Source of the DNA: Alphaproteobacteria bacterium
GTDB lineage: Bacteria; Pseudomonadota; Alphaproteobacteria; GCA-2731375
Assembly (NCBI GenBank): GCA_016869175.1
Contig: VGEV01000006.1
Span: forward strand, 1-54,818
DNA: 54,818 bases
Direction of reading: 5' to 3'
Part shown: positions 40,901 to 50,540 of the stretch, piece after piece
Layout of the letters: the number at the start of each line of letters is the position of its first letter
How positions within the stretch are numbered: position 1 is the first letter of the stretch
Made by a program: the position numbers and the translations under genes
Notes under the pieces: generated by a model
What the model saw: the letters and a program-made list of their open reading frames with translations, nothing else
The model's database searches: none
Told to the model about the DNA's origin: nothing

Positions 40901-43060
40901 ATGGCGGCGAGAGCTTGGCTGTGGGCGATGCTCGGCCTTCTGGCGGCGAACCTGGCCCAGGCCCAGGCGCCCGTGCTGGGCAACCGCCCCGGCGATTTCA
41001 GTTCGCCCGTGCTGCTGGCGGCCGACGAGGTGACCTACGATCAGGAGGCCGGCATTGTCAGCGCCAGCGGCAATGTCGAGTTGGCGCAAGGCGAGCGAGT
41101 GCTGCTGGCCGACCGCGTGAGCTATTCGGTCGCCGACAGCATCGTCACGGCCAGCGGCAATGTCAGCCTCCTGGAACCCTCGGGCGAGGTATTGTTCGCC
41201 GAGTTCGTCGAACTCGACAGCGCACTCAGCACCGGCTTCATCGAGAACCTGCGCCTCCTGCTGAGCGACGATTCGCGCTTCGCCGCCAACGAGGCGCGGC
41301 GCGATGCCAACGAGCGCACCGAACTGTCGCGCGCGGTTTACTCGCCTTGCGAGATCTGCATCGGCAGGGCCCTGGCGCCGCTCTGGCAACTCAAGGCGGT
41401 CAAGATCGTGCATGACGGGCGCAAGCGCGAGATCCGTTACCAAGACGCGGTGCTGGAGGTGTTTGGCCTGCCGGTCGCCTATACCCCCTTCTTCCGCCAC
41501 GCCGACCCTTCGGTAAGACGGCAGAGCGGCTTCCTCGCCCCCAATTTCGGCCAGTCCAGCACCCTCGGCGCCACCGTGCAGGTGCCCTACTTCTTCAACC
41601 TGGCGCCCGAGCGAGACCTCACGCTGGAGCCGATCTTCACCAGCAAGGAGGGCGTCGTGCTGGCCGGCGAGTACCGCAGCCTGACCCGCGATGGCCGCTA
41701 TCGCTTCGAAGGCAGCATCACGCAAGCCGACCGCCGCGACGACAATGGCGACCGCCTGGATGAGCGGGAAATTCGCGGCCATATCCGCGGCGACGGGCGA
41801 TTCGAGATCGACCAGTACCGGCGCTGGGGCTTCAATCTGGCCCGCAGCACCGACGATACCTATCTCAAACGCTACCGCCTTGGCGGTGGCGAGAACCTAG
41901 TCAGTTCGCTTTTTGCGCAAGACATTCGCGGCCGCAATTTCGCCGGCGCGACCGCCTATGCCTTTCAGGGCCTGCGCCAGGACGACGACCCCGGCCTGAC
42001 CCCCTTGGTCCTGCCGCTGCTGGAATACTCCTACAGCAGCGAACCACGCTGGGCCGGCAGCCTGCTGCGCTTCGATGCCAGCGCGGTGGCGCTCCACCGG
42101 AGCGAATCAACCGATACGCGCCGGATTACGCTGGAGGGCGGCTGGCAGTTGCCCTACGTCACCTCGGCCGGCGAAGTCATCACCCTCACGGCCTCGTTGC
42201 GCGGCGACGGATACTGGGTAAACGGCCCGGTCGACCCCAGCCGCCCCGACGACCCGGCCGAGAACGGGGTGAGTGGCCGCGTCGTGCCACGGCTGGTCGC
42301 CGACTGGCGCTATCCGCTGGCAGCAACCGCCGGCACGTCGATGCCGGTGATCGAACCCATCGTGCAGGCTGTGCTGGCACCCTATACGGGAAGTGGTCCG
42401 GATATCCCCAACGAGGACAGCCAGACGCTCGAGTTCGACGACACCAACCTGTTCGGCCTCAACCGCTTCCCCGGATTCGACCGGATCGAGAGCGGACCCC
42501 GGCTGAACGTTGGCGTGAAGAACTCGGTCTATACCGAGACCGGCGGCTACTACAGCGTCCTGCTGGGCCAAGTGCTGCGCGCCAAGGCCGACGATTCCTT
42601 CGGCCCGACCACGGGGCTGGACGACGAGCGGTCGGACTATGTCGCGCGCATCGTGCTGTCGCCCGCCCCGTTCCTGGACCTGACCGAGCGGGTGCGCTTC
42701 GACCGCGACGACCTGAGCCTGCGCCGGCACGAGATCTATGCCACCGTCGGACCGCGCTGGCTGCGCCTGCAGGCGCTCTATGTTCAGCTTGACCGCGAAC
42801 TGACGCCCGATGGACTGGCGGCGCGGGAGGAAGTCGCGCTGCTCGGACGCGCGCAGCTCACACCCTATTGGGCGGCGCTGGCGGAAAGCCGGCGAGACCT
42901 GACGGAGGACGGCGGCGCGATCCGCAACGGCGTCTCGTTCGAATACCTCGACGAATGCATCGGGGTGTTGTTCGGCGTCCGTCGCGACTTCACCCGCGAC
43001 CGCGATCTCGAACCTTCGACCTCCTACGGCTTCCGTGTCGTGTTCCGCAATCTGGGATAG
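40901..43060 (+). CDS. lptD: LPS-assembly protein LptD
   Basis: A 719-residue outer-membrane protein that, with LptE, inserts lipopolysaccharide into the outer leaflet. A signal peptide (residues 1-22, ending LAQA) is followed by an LptA-like periplasmic domain (about 35-150, VTYDQEAGIVSASGNVELAQ), then a beta-barrel to the C-terminus, which ends in the aromatic-rich SYGFRVVFRNLG. Cysteines occur in SPCEIC (about 147-150) and DECIGVLF (about 684), so a disulfide as in known LptD proteins is possible. It lies five bases after lptG; no lptE is in the window. Confidence 0.94.
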   Translation: MAARAWLWAMLGLLAANLAQAQAPVLGNRPGDFSSPVLLAADEVTYDQEAGIVSASGNVELAQGERVLLADRVSYSVADSIVTASGNVSLLEPSGEVLFAEFVELDSALSTGFIENLRLLLSDDSRFAANEARRDANERTELSRAVYSPCEICIGRALAPLWQLKAVKIVHDGRKREIRYQDAVLEVFGLPVAYTPFFRHADPSVRRQSGFLAPNFGQSSTLGATVQVPYFFNLAPERDLTLEPIFTSKEGVVLAGEYRSLTRDGRYRFEGSITQADRRDDNGDRLDEREIRGHIRGDGRFEIDQYRRWGFNLARSTDDTYLKRYRLGGGENLVSSLFAQDIRGRNFAGATAYAFQGLRQDDDPGLTPLVLPLLEYSYSSEPRWAGSLLRFDASAVALHRSESTDTRRITLEGGWQLPYVTSAGEVITLTASLRGDGYWVNGPVDPSRPDDPAENGVSGRVVPRLVADWRYPLAATAGTSMPVIEPIVQAVLAPYTGSGPDIPNEDSQTLEFDDTNLFGLNRFPGFDRIESGPRLNVGVKNSVYTETGGYYSVLLGQVLRAKADDSFGPTTGLDDERSDYVARIVLSPAPFLDLTERVRFDRDDLSLRRHEIYATVGPRWLRLQALYVQLDRELTPDGLAAREEVALLGRAQLTPYWAALAESRRDLTEDGGAIRNGVSFEYLDECIGVLFGVRRDFTRDRDLEPSTSYGFRVVFRNLG

Positions 43061-43112
43061 GGTCGCCGCCGGCCTTCTAACAGGCGGGCGGGACCGCTAA
43101 GGTTGTGCCGAG

Positions 43113-44387
43113 ATGAGGCGACCTGGAGCATCCGGCCCAACGGCCCGAGCGACCTGGCGAGCAGCGGCTTGGCTGCTGGCCGTTGTTTGCGCGTTCGCCT
43201 TGCCGGCCCAGGGGCAGGAGGTGCAGCGGATTGCCGCGATCGTCAACGACGAGATCGTCTCCGGCTTCGACCTGGAGCGGCGCATCGATCTGATGCTGGT
43301 GTCGACCGGCCAGCCCAACAGCCAGGAGGCCCGGCGCCGGGTCCGTCGCGACGCGTTGCGGGCACTCGTGGACGAGAAGCTGCAGACGCAGGAGGCCCGG
43401 CGACTGAAGCTCAGGGTCAGCGAGGACGAGCTGCGCCAGGGGCTCGGCCTGATCGAACGGCAGAACCGCTTGCCGGAGGGCCAGCTCGGCGCCTTCCTGC
43501 GGCAGAGCGGCATCGACCAGGAGGCGCTCAAGCAGCAGATCACCGCCGATCTTGCCTGGGGCAAGGTGGTCCGCCGGCGGCTCACGCCCACGGTCAGCAT
43601 CAGCGACGAGGAAGTGGACGAGGCCTTGCAGCGGATAAAGGCCGCGGTCGATGAGCCGGAAGTCCGGATCTCCGAGATCTTCCTGCCGGTCGATTCCGCC
43701 GATCAGGAGGAAGACACCGCGCGCGATGCACAGCGGCTGTTCGAGGATGTCCGCGCCGGCGCGCCGTTCGCGGCGCTGGCCCGCCAGTTCAGCCGCGCGC
43801 CGACCGCGGCGACGGGCGGGGATATCGGCTGGATGCGACCGAGCCAGCTTGCCGAGGAACTGGAACCGGTGGTGCGCGGCCTGCAACCGGGCGAGACCTC
43901 GGAGCCGGTTCGGGCGAGCGGCGGCTTCTATGTCCTGCAGTTGCGCCAGCGGCGCAATCCGGGCGGCGGCGATCCGATGGATACCCGGGTCCGCCTGCTG
44001 CGCGCGACCCTGGCGTTGCGAAGCGAGGCGCCGGCCGCGGTCGAACGACGCGGACGCGCGGCGCTGGATGTCGGTTGCGAGAGCTTCCTGGCCGCGGCGC
44101 GCGGGCTGGCCGAGGCCTCGGCCAGCGACAGCGAGCCGACCCGCATTGGCGATCTGGCGCCAGCCGTGCGCGACGCTGCCGCCACGTTGCCGCTTGGTCG
44201 ACTGGGGCCCAGCGTGCGGACCCCCGACGGTCTGCTGTTCTTCATGGTCTGCGCGCGCGAGGCGCCGCCCGCCGCCGAGCCGGTTCGTGAGCAGGTGTTG
44301 GAGGGGCTGACCCGACGCAAGCTCGCCATGCTGGCACAACGCTACCTGCGCGATTTGCGCCGCTCCGCCGTCGTCGAGTTGCGCTGA
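43113..44387 (+). CDS. surA: Periplasmic chaperone / peptidyl-prolyl isomerase SurA
   Basis: A 424-residue chaperone for outer-membrane proteins. A signal peptide spans residues 1-34 (ends FALPAQGQ). The SurA N-domain follows (VQRIAAIVNDEIVSGFDLERR, about 37-57, to about 180). One good parvulin domain lies at about 185-285, with RISEIFLPVD, FAALARQFSRAPTAATGGDI, GWMRPSQL and GGFYVLQLR. The rest is a weak second parvulin-like or C-terminal region. It sits between lptD, whose product needs SurA to fold, and pdxA, an order widely conserved. Confidence 0.92.
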   Translation: MRRPGASGPTARATWRAAAWLLAVVCAFALPAQGQEVQRIAAIVNDEIVSGFDLERRIDLMLVSTGQPNSQEARRRVRRDALRALVDEKLQTQEARRLKLRVSEDELRQGLGLIERQNRLPEGQLGAFLRQSGIDQEALKQQITADLAWGKVVRRRLTPTVSISDEEVDEALQRIKAAVDEPEVRISEIFLPVDSADQEEDTARDAQRLFEDVRAGAPFAALARQFSRAPTAATGGDIGWMRPSQLAEELEPVVRGLQPGETSEPVRASGGFYVLQLRQRRNPGGGDPMDTRVRLLRATLALRSEAPAAVERRGRAALDVGCESFLAAARGLAEASASDSEPTRIGDLAPAVRDAAATLPLGRLGPSVRTPDGLLFFMVCAREAPPAAEPVREQVLEGLTRRKLAMLAQRYLRDLRRSAVVELR

Positions 44388-45418
44388 TGCCGGATGCAGC
44401 CGCCAGGCCAAGGCCCTTCGCACTCACCATGGGCGATCCGGCGGGCATTGGCGGCGAGATCGCGGTCAAGGCCTGGCGGCGGCGTGCCAGGCTGGAATTG
44501 CCGGAATTCTTCCTGCTGGACGATCCGGCGCGGATCGCTGGCATTGCGCGGCAACTCAACATCGAGGCGCCGATCCGCGAAGTGGACGGTCCGGCAGCGG
44601 CGGCAGGCTGCTTTGATACGGCTTTGCCTGTGTTGCCCGTGCGCCTGGCCAAGGCGGCGGTGGCCGGCAAGCCCTCGCCCGACGCCGCGCCAGCGGTATT
44701 GCGCTCGATTGAACTGGCGGTGACGCTCGCGCTCGCCGGCGAAGCCGGGGGCGTTGTCACCAATCCCGTGGGCAAGGCCGTGCTGGCCACCGCCGGCTTC
44801 AAACATGCCGGCCACACCCAGTATCTCGGCGAATTGTGCGGGCCGGGGCACCGGCCAGTGATGATGTTCGTCTGTTCGACATTGCGCACCGTGCCGCTGA
44901 CCGTGCACTGCGCGCTGTACGAGGCGGTGCGCCGGATATCGGCGGACCTGCTGCGCCACACCGCGCAGACCATCGCGCAGGCTCTGGAGATCGATTTCGG
45001 CGTGTCGCGCCCGCGCATCGCGGTGGCCGGCCTCAATCCGCATGCCGGCGAAGGCGGCCTGCTGGGGCGCGAGGAGTTGGAGGTCATCGGCCCGGCCCTG
45101 GAGCGGTTGCGGGCAGAGGGGCTCAACCTGATTGGCCCACTGCCGGGCGATGCGCTGTTCACGGAGAAATCGCGGCAGCACTACGACGCCGCCTTGTGCA
45201 TGTATCACGACCAGGCGCTGATCCCGATCAAGACCATCGACTTCGAGCATGGAGTCAATGTCACGCTGGGCCTGCCGATCATACGCACCTCGCCCGACCA
45301 CGGCACGGCCTACGACATCGCCGGCACCGGCGCAGCGCAAGCCACCAGCCTGGTGGCCGCCCTGTGGCTGGCCAACGATATCGCGCGCCGGCGCCAACGA
45401 GCCCGTGCCGCAGGCTGA
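44387..45418 (+). CDS. pdxA: 4-hydroxythreonine-4-phosphate dehydrogenase
   Basis: A 343-residue NAD-dependent enzyme of the DXP-dependent pyridoxal phosphate pathway. TMGDPAGIGGEIAVKA (about residues 14-29), the metal/substrate region TNPVGKAVL with HAGHTQYL (about 124-146), GLNPHAGEGGLLGREE (about 221-236) and MYHDQALIPIKTIDFEHGVN (about 268-287) are present. The ATG overlaps the surA stop (TGATG), and its 3' end overlaps rsmA by 14 bases. Confidence 0.96.
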   Translation: MPDAAARPRPFALTMGDPAGIGGEIAVKAWRRRARLELPEFFLLDDPARIAGIARQLNIEAPIREVDGPAAAAGCFDTALPVLPVRLAKAAVAGKPSPDAAPAVLRSIELAVTLALAGEAGGVVTNPVGKAVLATAGFKHAGHTQYLGELCGPGHRPVMMFVCSTLRTVPLTVHCALYEAVRRISADLLRHTAQTIAQALEIDFGVSRPRIAVAGLNPHAGEGGLLGREELEVIGPALERLRAEGLNLIGPLPGDALFTEKSRQHYDAALCMYHDQALIPIKTIDFEHGVNVTLGLPIIRTSPDHGTAYDIAGTGAAQATSLVAALWLANDIARRRQRARAAG

Positions 45419-46280
45419 GCCCTCGCTCACGCTGCCGCCCCTGCGCGAGGTCATCCGCCGGCACGGACTGACCGCCTTCAAGGGTTTGGGCCAGCACTAC
45501 CTGCTGGATGGCAATCTCGCGGCCCGCATCGTGCGCGCCGCCGGCGACCTGGCCGGCCGCACCGTGCTGGAGGTCGGACCGGGTCCCGGCGGGCTCACGC
45601 GCGCGCTGCTGGCGGCGCCCATCGCGCGGGCGGTGGCGGTCGAGCGCGATGCGCGCTTCCTGCCGGCCCTGGCCGAGCTGGCCGCCGCCTATCCCGGCCG
45701 GTTGCAGGTGATCGAAGCGGATGCGCTGACGATCGACGAGGCGGCCTTGCTGCCGCATGGCGCCGTGGTGGTGGCCAATCTGCCCTACAATATCGCCACG
45801 GCATTGTTGCTGAAATGGCTCGACCGGCTGGATCTGTTCGAGCGCCTGGTGCTGATGTTCCAGCGCGAGGTGGCGGAGCGGCTGGTGGCCTTGCCCGGCG
45901 GCAAGGCCCATGGCCGACTGTCGGTGCAGGTGAATTGGCTGACCCAGGCGCGCCTGCTGTTCGATGTGGCGCCCACCGCCTTCGTGCCGCCCCCGAAGGT
46001 GCGTTCGAGCGTCGTCGAGCTGCTGCCGCGCGAAGCGCCGCTGGCACCAGCCGATCGCAAGGACTTGCGCGCCGTACTGGCCGCCGCCTTCGGCCAGCGC
46101 CGCAAGATGCTGCGCGTGGCGCTGCGGCAACTGGTTGCGGAGCCGGAAGCCTTGCTGGCGGCCGCCGGCATCGCCCCCACCGCCCGTGCCGAGTCGCTCG
46201 ACGTCCAGTCCTTCTGCCGGCTGGCGCTGGCCTATGCGCCGCTACGTAAGGCCTTGACGAATTCCAGCAGGCCCGGCTGA
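45405..46280 (+). CDS. rsmA: 16S rRNA dimethyltransferase RsmA (KsgA)
   Basis: A 291-residue methyltransferase that dimethylates two adjacent adenines near the 3' end of 16S rRNA, a late checkpoint of small-subunit assembly. The family opening FKGLGQHYLLDGNLAARI (about residues 25-42), the SAM loop VLEVGPGPGGLTRALL (about 54-69), and the NLPYN motif (about 125-129) are intact. The GTG at 45405 is the start; it overlaps pdxA. The last 49 bases overlap the end of the convergent gmk gene. Confidence 0.94.
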   Translation: MPQAEPSLTLPPLREVIRRHGLTAFKGLGQHYLLDGNLAARIVRAAGDLAGRTVLEVGPGPGGLTRALLAAPIARAVAVERDARFLPALAELAAAYPGRLQVIEADALTIDEAALLPHGAVVVANLPYNIATALLLKWLDRLDLFERLVLMFQREVAERLVALPGGKAHGRLSVQVNWLTQARLLFDVAPTAFVPPPKVRSSVVELLPREAPLAPADRKDLRAVLAAAFGQRRKMLRVALRQLVAEPEALLAAAGIAPTARAESLDVQSFCRLALAYAPLRKALTNSSRPG

Positions 46281-46870
46281 CGCTGCCGCCGCAGCCGCTC
46301 GGCGGTCAGGATTGCCCGCACCTGGGCCAGGCAGTTCTCGACGTCGTCGTTGATGACGATATAATCGTACTCTGCCCAATGGCTGATCTCGTCTGCCGCC
46401 CGTGCCATGCGCCGCGCCACCACCTCGGCGCTGTCCTGCGCCCGGCGCCGCAGCCGGCTTTCCAATTCGCGCGTCGAAGGCGGCAGAATGAACACGCTGA
46501 CCAGATCGTCGCGCGCGCGCTGCTTCAACTGCTGCGTGCCTTGCCAGTCGATGTCGAAGAGCACGTCGGCGCCGTCCGCCATCGCCGCTTCGACCGGTCT
46601 CGCCGGGGTGCCGTAGTAATGGTCGAACACCTTGGCGTGCTCCAACAGCTCCTGGCGATTGAGCAACAGGTTAAACTCGACCGCGTCGATGAAATGGTAG
46701 TCGATGCCCGGTCGTTCTGCCGGGCGCGGTGGCCGGGTCGTCACGGAGACCGACATCCTCAGCCCGCGATCGAGGTCCAGCAGGCGGCGCGAGATCGTGG
46801 TCTTGCCGGCGCCCGAGGGCGAGGACAGCACCAGCATCAGGCCGCGACGCTGGATGACGATGGCGGACAC
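46232..46870 (-). CDS. gmk: Guanylate kinase
   Basis: A 212-residue kinase that phosphorylates GMP to GDP with ATP. The P-loop is LSSPSGAGKTTISRRLL (about residues 15-31), the GMP-binding segment is SVSVTTRPPRPAERPGIDYH (about 40-59), and FDIDWQGTQQLK (about 104-115) follows. The start is GTG at 46870. It is eight bases downstream of yicC, the usual neighbour of gmk. Confidence 0.96.
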   Translation of the reverse strand: MSAIVIQRRGLMLVLSSPSGAGKTTISRRLLDLDRGLRMSVSVTTRPPRPAERPGIDYHFIDAVEFNLLLNRQELLEHAKVFDHYYGTPARPVEAAMADGADVLFDIDWQGTQQLKQRARDDLVSVFILPPSTRELESRLRRRAQDSAEVVARRMARAADEISHWAEYDYIVINDDVENCLAQVRAILTAERLRRQRQPGLLEFVKALRSGA

Positions 46871-46878
46871 CCTCGATC

Positions 46879-47775
46879 CTACTCGACGTTCTGTACTTGC
46901 TCGCGCAAGCGCTCGATGGCGGCCTTGAGATCCAGGCCGATCGTCGTCAGCTGGGGATCGGCCGATTTGGAGCAGAGGGTATTGGCTTCGCGGTTGAATT
47001 CCTGCGCCAGGAAATCGAACCGACGGCCGGCGGCGGCGGCGCCCGCCATTAGGCCGCGCGCCGCGGCGATGTGACCTTCCAGGCGATCCAGCTCCTCGCG
47101 CACGTCGGCCTTGGTGGCAAGCAGCGCGATCTCCAGGGCCAGACGATCTTCCGGCACCGCCGCCGATCCCTGCAGCAATTCGGCGAGCTGCAACTTCAGG
47201 CGCTGGCGAATTTGCTGGGGCTGCGCCGCCGCCAACTGGCGGGCCGATTGCACCAGTCCCGCCATCTCGACGAGCAGTCGGTCCAGCACCGCAACCAGAT
47301 GCCGGCCCTCGTCCGCCCGGGCCTTGGCGAGCGCGCCCAGCGCGGCCTCGAGCCCGGCAAGCAGGGCCGCTTCACGCGCGGCGCGCGCTTCCTCGGTCTC
47401 CTCCAGTTCGATCGCCTCCACCACTCCGCGCAAGGCCATCAGGCCCTCGATGCGCGGCGCCTCCAGTTGGTGCCGGACGGCGTGGATCCGTGCCGCCTCG
47501 ATCAGCCGCTGCAAGGCCTCCTCGTTGATCCGGATGGCCGTGGCGCCGGCGGCGCGGGCGATTTGGAGTGTCAGGTTAAGGTTGCCGCGGGCGAAGCGTT
47601 TGCCAACCGCAGCGCGCAGCGGACCGTCCAGCGCCTCATAGCCGGTCGGCAGGCGGCAGCGCACTTCCAGGCCGCGGCCGTTGACGCTGCGTGCCTCCCA
47701 CGCCCAATGCAATTCGCCATGCACGCCACTCGCCCGCGCGAAGCCGGTCATGCTGCTGAGACCCAAGTGTGCCAC
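46879..47775 (-). CDS. YicC/YloC family endoribonuclease
   Basis: A 298-residue protein of the YicC family, now known to contain endoribonucleases. SSMTGFARASG at the start, NGRGLEVRCRLP (about residues 32-43), and the C-terminal EFNREANTLCSKSADPQLT are the family marks. GTG at 47775 puts the conserved SSMTGFAR at residue 7; an ATG at 47751 would remove eight residues. It shares the minus-strand unit with gmk and lies 90 bases after mltG. Confidence 0.9.
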   Translation of the reverse strand: MAHLGLSSMTGFARASGVHGELHWAWEARSVNGRGLEVRCRLPTGYEALDGPLRAAVGKRFARGNLNLTLQIARAAGATAIRINEEALQRLIEAARIHAVRHQLEAPRIEGLMALRGVVEAIELEETEEARAAREAALLAGLEAALGALAKARADEGRHLVAVLDRLLVEMAGLVQSARQLAAAQPQQIRQRLKLQLAELLQGSAAVPEDRLALEIALLATKADVREELDRLEGHIAAARGLMAGAAAAGRRFDFLAQEFNREANTLCSKSADPQLTTIGLDLKAAIERLREQVQNVE

Positions 47776-47865
47776 CCCCCGCTTACCCCAGGACCCGGGC
47801 AAGCGGCCGGACTATAGGAGCCGGCCAGAGCGCTGCAAAGCCGAGCGCGCTGCCGACCAAGGCGC

Positions 47866-48840
47866 TCAATCCTGATTGAGCCGCCGCCAGCGCTCGACGT
47901 TCTGACGGTGCTCGGCATAGGACTCCGCGAACGCATGGCCGCCTTGGCCATCGGCAACGAAATAGAGATAACGCACCGGCGCCGGCCGTAACGCAGCGGC
48001 GATGGCCTCGCGGCCCGGGTTGGCGATGGGACCGGGCGGCAGGCCTGGCACGACATAGGTGTTGTAGGGGCTCGGGTGGTCGAGATCGGCCCGCGCCAGC
48101 GGCCGCGACATCGTTCCCTGACATTGGCTCACGGCATAGGCGACAGTCGGATCGGCTTGCAGACGCATGCCGCGGCGCAACCGGTTGACAAAGACACCGG
48201 CGACGACGGCGCGCTCGGAAGGCCGGGCGGTCTCCTTCTCGACGATGGAGGCCAGCGTCAGCGCCTCGCGCGGATCGCTGAAGGGCAAGCCCTCCTGCCG
48301 TTGCGGCCATAACTCGTCCAGCGCTTGCCGCATGGCCTGGTTCATCCGCCGCAACAGGGCGGCGCGACTTTCGCCGCGGCTGTAGCCATAGATGTCCGGC
48401 AGCAGGCTGCCTTCCTCCGGCGTCGGCGCCACCTCGCCGACCAAGCCTTCCGCGGCTTCCAGCAGGGCGATGATCTGCCGGACCGTCAAACCTTCCGGCA
48501 CGGTGATCCGGCGGACCAGGGTCTGGCCGGCCACCAGCATTGCCAAGGCGTCGCGCGGGGTGAGGGCGGCGGGGAAGCGGTACTCGCCGGCTTTCAGCTT
48601 GTCCGCCACGCCGAACCAGGCCGCCGCCGCCAGGAAAGCCCAGGCTCGGCGCAGCACGACCGCATCGCGCAAGGCGGCCGCGATCGCCCGGGCGCCGCTG
48701 CCGGCGGGCACCACCAACGTGATCGCCGCGATTGCCGGGCCGGGCCGGTGGAACTCGCGCGCCAAGCCGCCCAAGCCGATCAGCGCGTATAACACCAGCA
48801 GCAAGCAAGCGATCGTGACGCGCCAGGCCCAGCGTTGCAT
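47866..48840 (-). CDS. mltG: Endolytic transglycosylase MltG
   Basis: A 324-residue inner-membrane-anchored murein enzyme that cuts nascent glycan strands and may set strand length. One N-terminal membrane segment (about residues 7-25) precedes a LysM-like region (KAGEYRFPAALTPRDALAML, about 81-100) and the YceG catalytic domain with the catalytic Glu in LASIVEKETARPSERAVVAG (about 196-215). PTVAYAV and SPYNTYVVPGLPPGPIANPG (about 258-277) follow. It is downstream of fabF, as in many proteobacteria. Confidence 0.95.
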   Translation of the reverse strand: MQRWAWRVTIACLLLVLYALIGLGGLAREFHRPGPAIAAITLVVPAGSGARAIAAALRDAVVLRRAWAFLAAAAWFGVADKLKAGEYRFPAALTPRDALAMLVAGQTLVRRITVPEGLTVRQIIALLEAAEGLVGEVAPTPEEGSLLPDIYGYSRGESRAALLRRMNQAMRQALDELWPQRQEGLPFSDPREALTLASIVEKETARPSERAVVAGVFVNRLRRGMRLQADPTVAYAVSQCQGTMSRPLARADLDHPSPYNTYVVPGLPPGPIANPGREAIAAALRPAPVRYLYFVADGQGGHAFAESYAEHRQNVERWRRLNQD

Positions 48841-48850
48841 CCGACAATTC

Positions 48851-50155
48851 TCAGGCCGGCGGCTCCCGCAGGATGATCGAGGCGTTGGTGCCGCCGAAGC
48901 CGAAGGAATTGGACATTGCCGTCCGCACCGGCCGCTCCTTGGCCCGGTTCGGCACCAAGTCGATGTCGCAGCCTTCCGACGGGTCGTCAAGATTGAGGGT
49001 TGGCGGCACGATGCCGTCGCGAATGGCCAATGCCGTGAAGATGGCCTCTACGCTACCGGCCGCGCCCAGCAAGTGCCCGATCGAGGACTTGGTCGAGGAC
49101 ATCGACAAGGACATTGCCTGTTCGGCGAAAAGCCGCTTAACCGCCTTGACTTCGATCTCGTCGCCCAGCGGCGTCGAGGTGCCATGCGCATTGATATAGT
49201 CGATGCTCTGCGGCGGCAGGCCGGCGTCGCGCAGCGCGTTGCGCATCGCCCGATAGGCCCCGTCCCCATCCTCCGGTGGCGCGGTGATGTGGTGGGCGTC
49301 GCCTGACATGCCGTAGCCGACCAGTTCGGCATAGATCTTGGCGCCACGCCGGCGAGCGTGTTCCAGCTCTTCCAGCACCACGATGCCGGCGCCTTCGCCC
49401 ATGACGAAGCCGTCGCGCAGCTTGTCCCAGGGTCGCGAGGCGCGCTTGGGGTCGTGGTTGAAACGGGTCGACAGAGCCTTGCACGCGGCGAAGCCGGCCA
49501 TGCCCAGGCGCGAGATCGCCGCCTCGGCCCCGCCCGCAACCATCACGTCGGCATCGCCCCACTTGATGATGCGCGCCGCGTCGCCCAGTGCGTGGGCGCC
49601 GGTCGAACAGGCCGTCACCACGGCATGATTGGGACCGGTAAAGCCATAGCGGATCGAGACATGGCCGGAGCAGAGGTTGATCAACCGGCCCGGAATGAAG
49701 AACGGACTGACGCGCCGGGTCCCGCGTTCCTTCAGCAGCAGGGCGCCATCCTCGATGCCCGGCAAACCGCCGATACCCGAGCCGATCATCACGCCCGTCG
49801 CCTCGCGTTCGGCCGGATCGCTCGGCTTCCAGCCGGCGTCGGTCAACGCCTGCTCGGCCGCCGCCATGGCGAAGACGATGAAATCGTCGATCCGCCTCTG
49901 CTCCTTGGGGTCCACCCAGTCGTCGGGATTGAAATCCGGTGCGGCGGCGCCCCGCGGCACGTCGCAGGCGATCTTCGCAGACAGATCGGAGGTATCGAAT
50001 TTCTGGATGGCATGCGCCCCCGATTCGCCGTCGAGCAGACGCTGCCAAACCGTCTCGACGCCCACCCCCAGGGGTGTGACCAGCCCCATCCCGGTGATCA
50101 CGATCCGTCGGTCGCGCGGGTTCGGTCGGGCGCTCTCGCCTGATGCGTTTGGCAT
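48851..50155 (-). CDS. fabF: 3-oxoacyl-ACP synthase II
   Basis: A 434-residue condensing enzyme that elongates acyl-ACP with malonyl-ACP. The catalytic triad is the Cys of VVTACSTGAHALG (about 179), the His of NAHGTSTPLGDE (about 320) and the His of KSSIGHLLGAAG (about 357); the C-terminal FGFGGTNASIIL is present. The N-terminus is about 15 residues longer than usual before RRIVITGMG. It lies eight bases after acpP, its carrier partner. Confidence 0.97.
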   Translation of the reverse strand: MPNASGESARPNPRDRRIVITGMGLVTPLGVGVETVWQRLLDGESGAHAIQKFDTSDLSAKIACDVPRGAAAPDFNPDDWVDPKEQRRIDDFIVFAMAAAEQALTDAGWKPSDPAEREATGVMIGSGIGGLPGIEDGALLLKERGTRRVSPFFIPGRLINLCSGHVSIRYGFTGPNHAVVTACSTGAHALGDAARIIKWGDADVMVAGGAEAAISRLGMAGFAACKALSTRFNHDPKRASRPWDKLRDGFVMGEGAGIVVLEELEHARRRGAKIYAELVGYGMSGDAHHITAPPEDGDGAYRAMRNALRDAGLPPQSIDYINAHGTSTPLGDEIEVKAVKRLFAEQAMSLSMSSTKSSIGHLLGAAGSVEAIFTALAIRDGIVPPTLNLDDPSEGCDIDLVPNRAKERPVRTAMSNSFGFGGTNASIILREPPA

Positions 50156-50163
50156 GGTCGACG

Positions 50164-50406
50164 CTAGGCGGCGGAGCTGTTTTCCTTGATGAAGGTGATG
50201 GCATCCTTCACCGTCTGAATCTTCTCCGCGGCGTCGTCCGGGATTTCCAGGCCGAACTCTTCCTCGAATGCCATCACCAGTTCGACCGTGTCCAGGCTGT
50301 CGGCACCCAGGTCGTCGATAAAGCTCGCCTCATCCTCCACCTTGTCTTCCTCGACGCCGAGATGATCGACCACGATCTTCCTGACGCGCGCGGCGATATC
50401 GCTCAT
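50164..50406 (-). CDS. acpP: Acyl carrier protein
   Basis: An 80-residue acidic carrier that holds growing acyl chains on a phosphopantetheine arm attached to the Ser of [11 protein letters not shown] (about residue 38). The ATG at 50406 was chosen where [13 protein letters not shown] begins, with GAGGG and AAGG upstream. It lies between fabG and fabF but is separated from fabG by a likely terminator, so it probably has its own promoter, as expected for a very highly expressed gene. Confidence 0.97.
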   Translation of the reverse strand: MSDIAARVRKIVVDHLGVEEDKVEDEASFIDDLGADSLDTVELVMAFEEEFGLEIPDDAAEKIQTVKDAITFIKENSSAA

Positions 50407-50491
50407 CCTTGTTTCCCTCGAGTGTACAATTGTGGGCACTGGTGCAGGTTACTACTGGGCTTGGACCGGCCAAACGGCGGCGTCGAACGGC

Positions 50492-50540
50492 AAAAAAGCG
50501 CGGCTTCGTAGCACAATTCCCGTGAGCGTGCCAGAAGCCG
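50492..50540 (-). terminator. Probable terminator between fabG and acpP
   Basis: On the minus strand, CGGCTTC (50540-50534) pairs with GAAGCCG (50507-50501), and an inner GCAC/GTGC pair shortens the loop. After three bases there is a run of six T (50497-50492). This would end the fabD-fabG transcript before acpP. Confidence 0.45.

Noticed and set aside
50426-50433. ACAATTGT before acpP as a second copy of the chr operator
   Set aside because: Only the 8-base core is shared with the 16-bp palindrome at 1292-1307; a self-complementary octamer of this kind can occur by chance.
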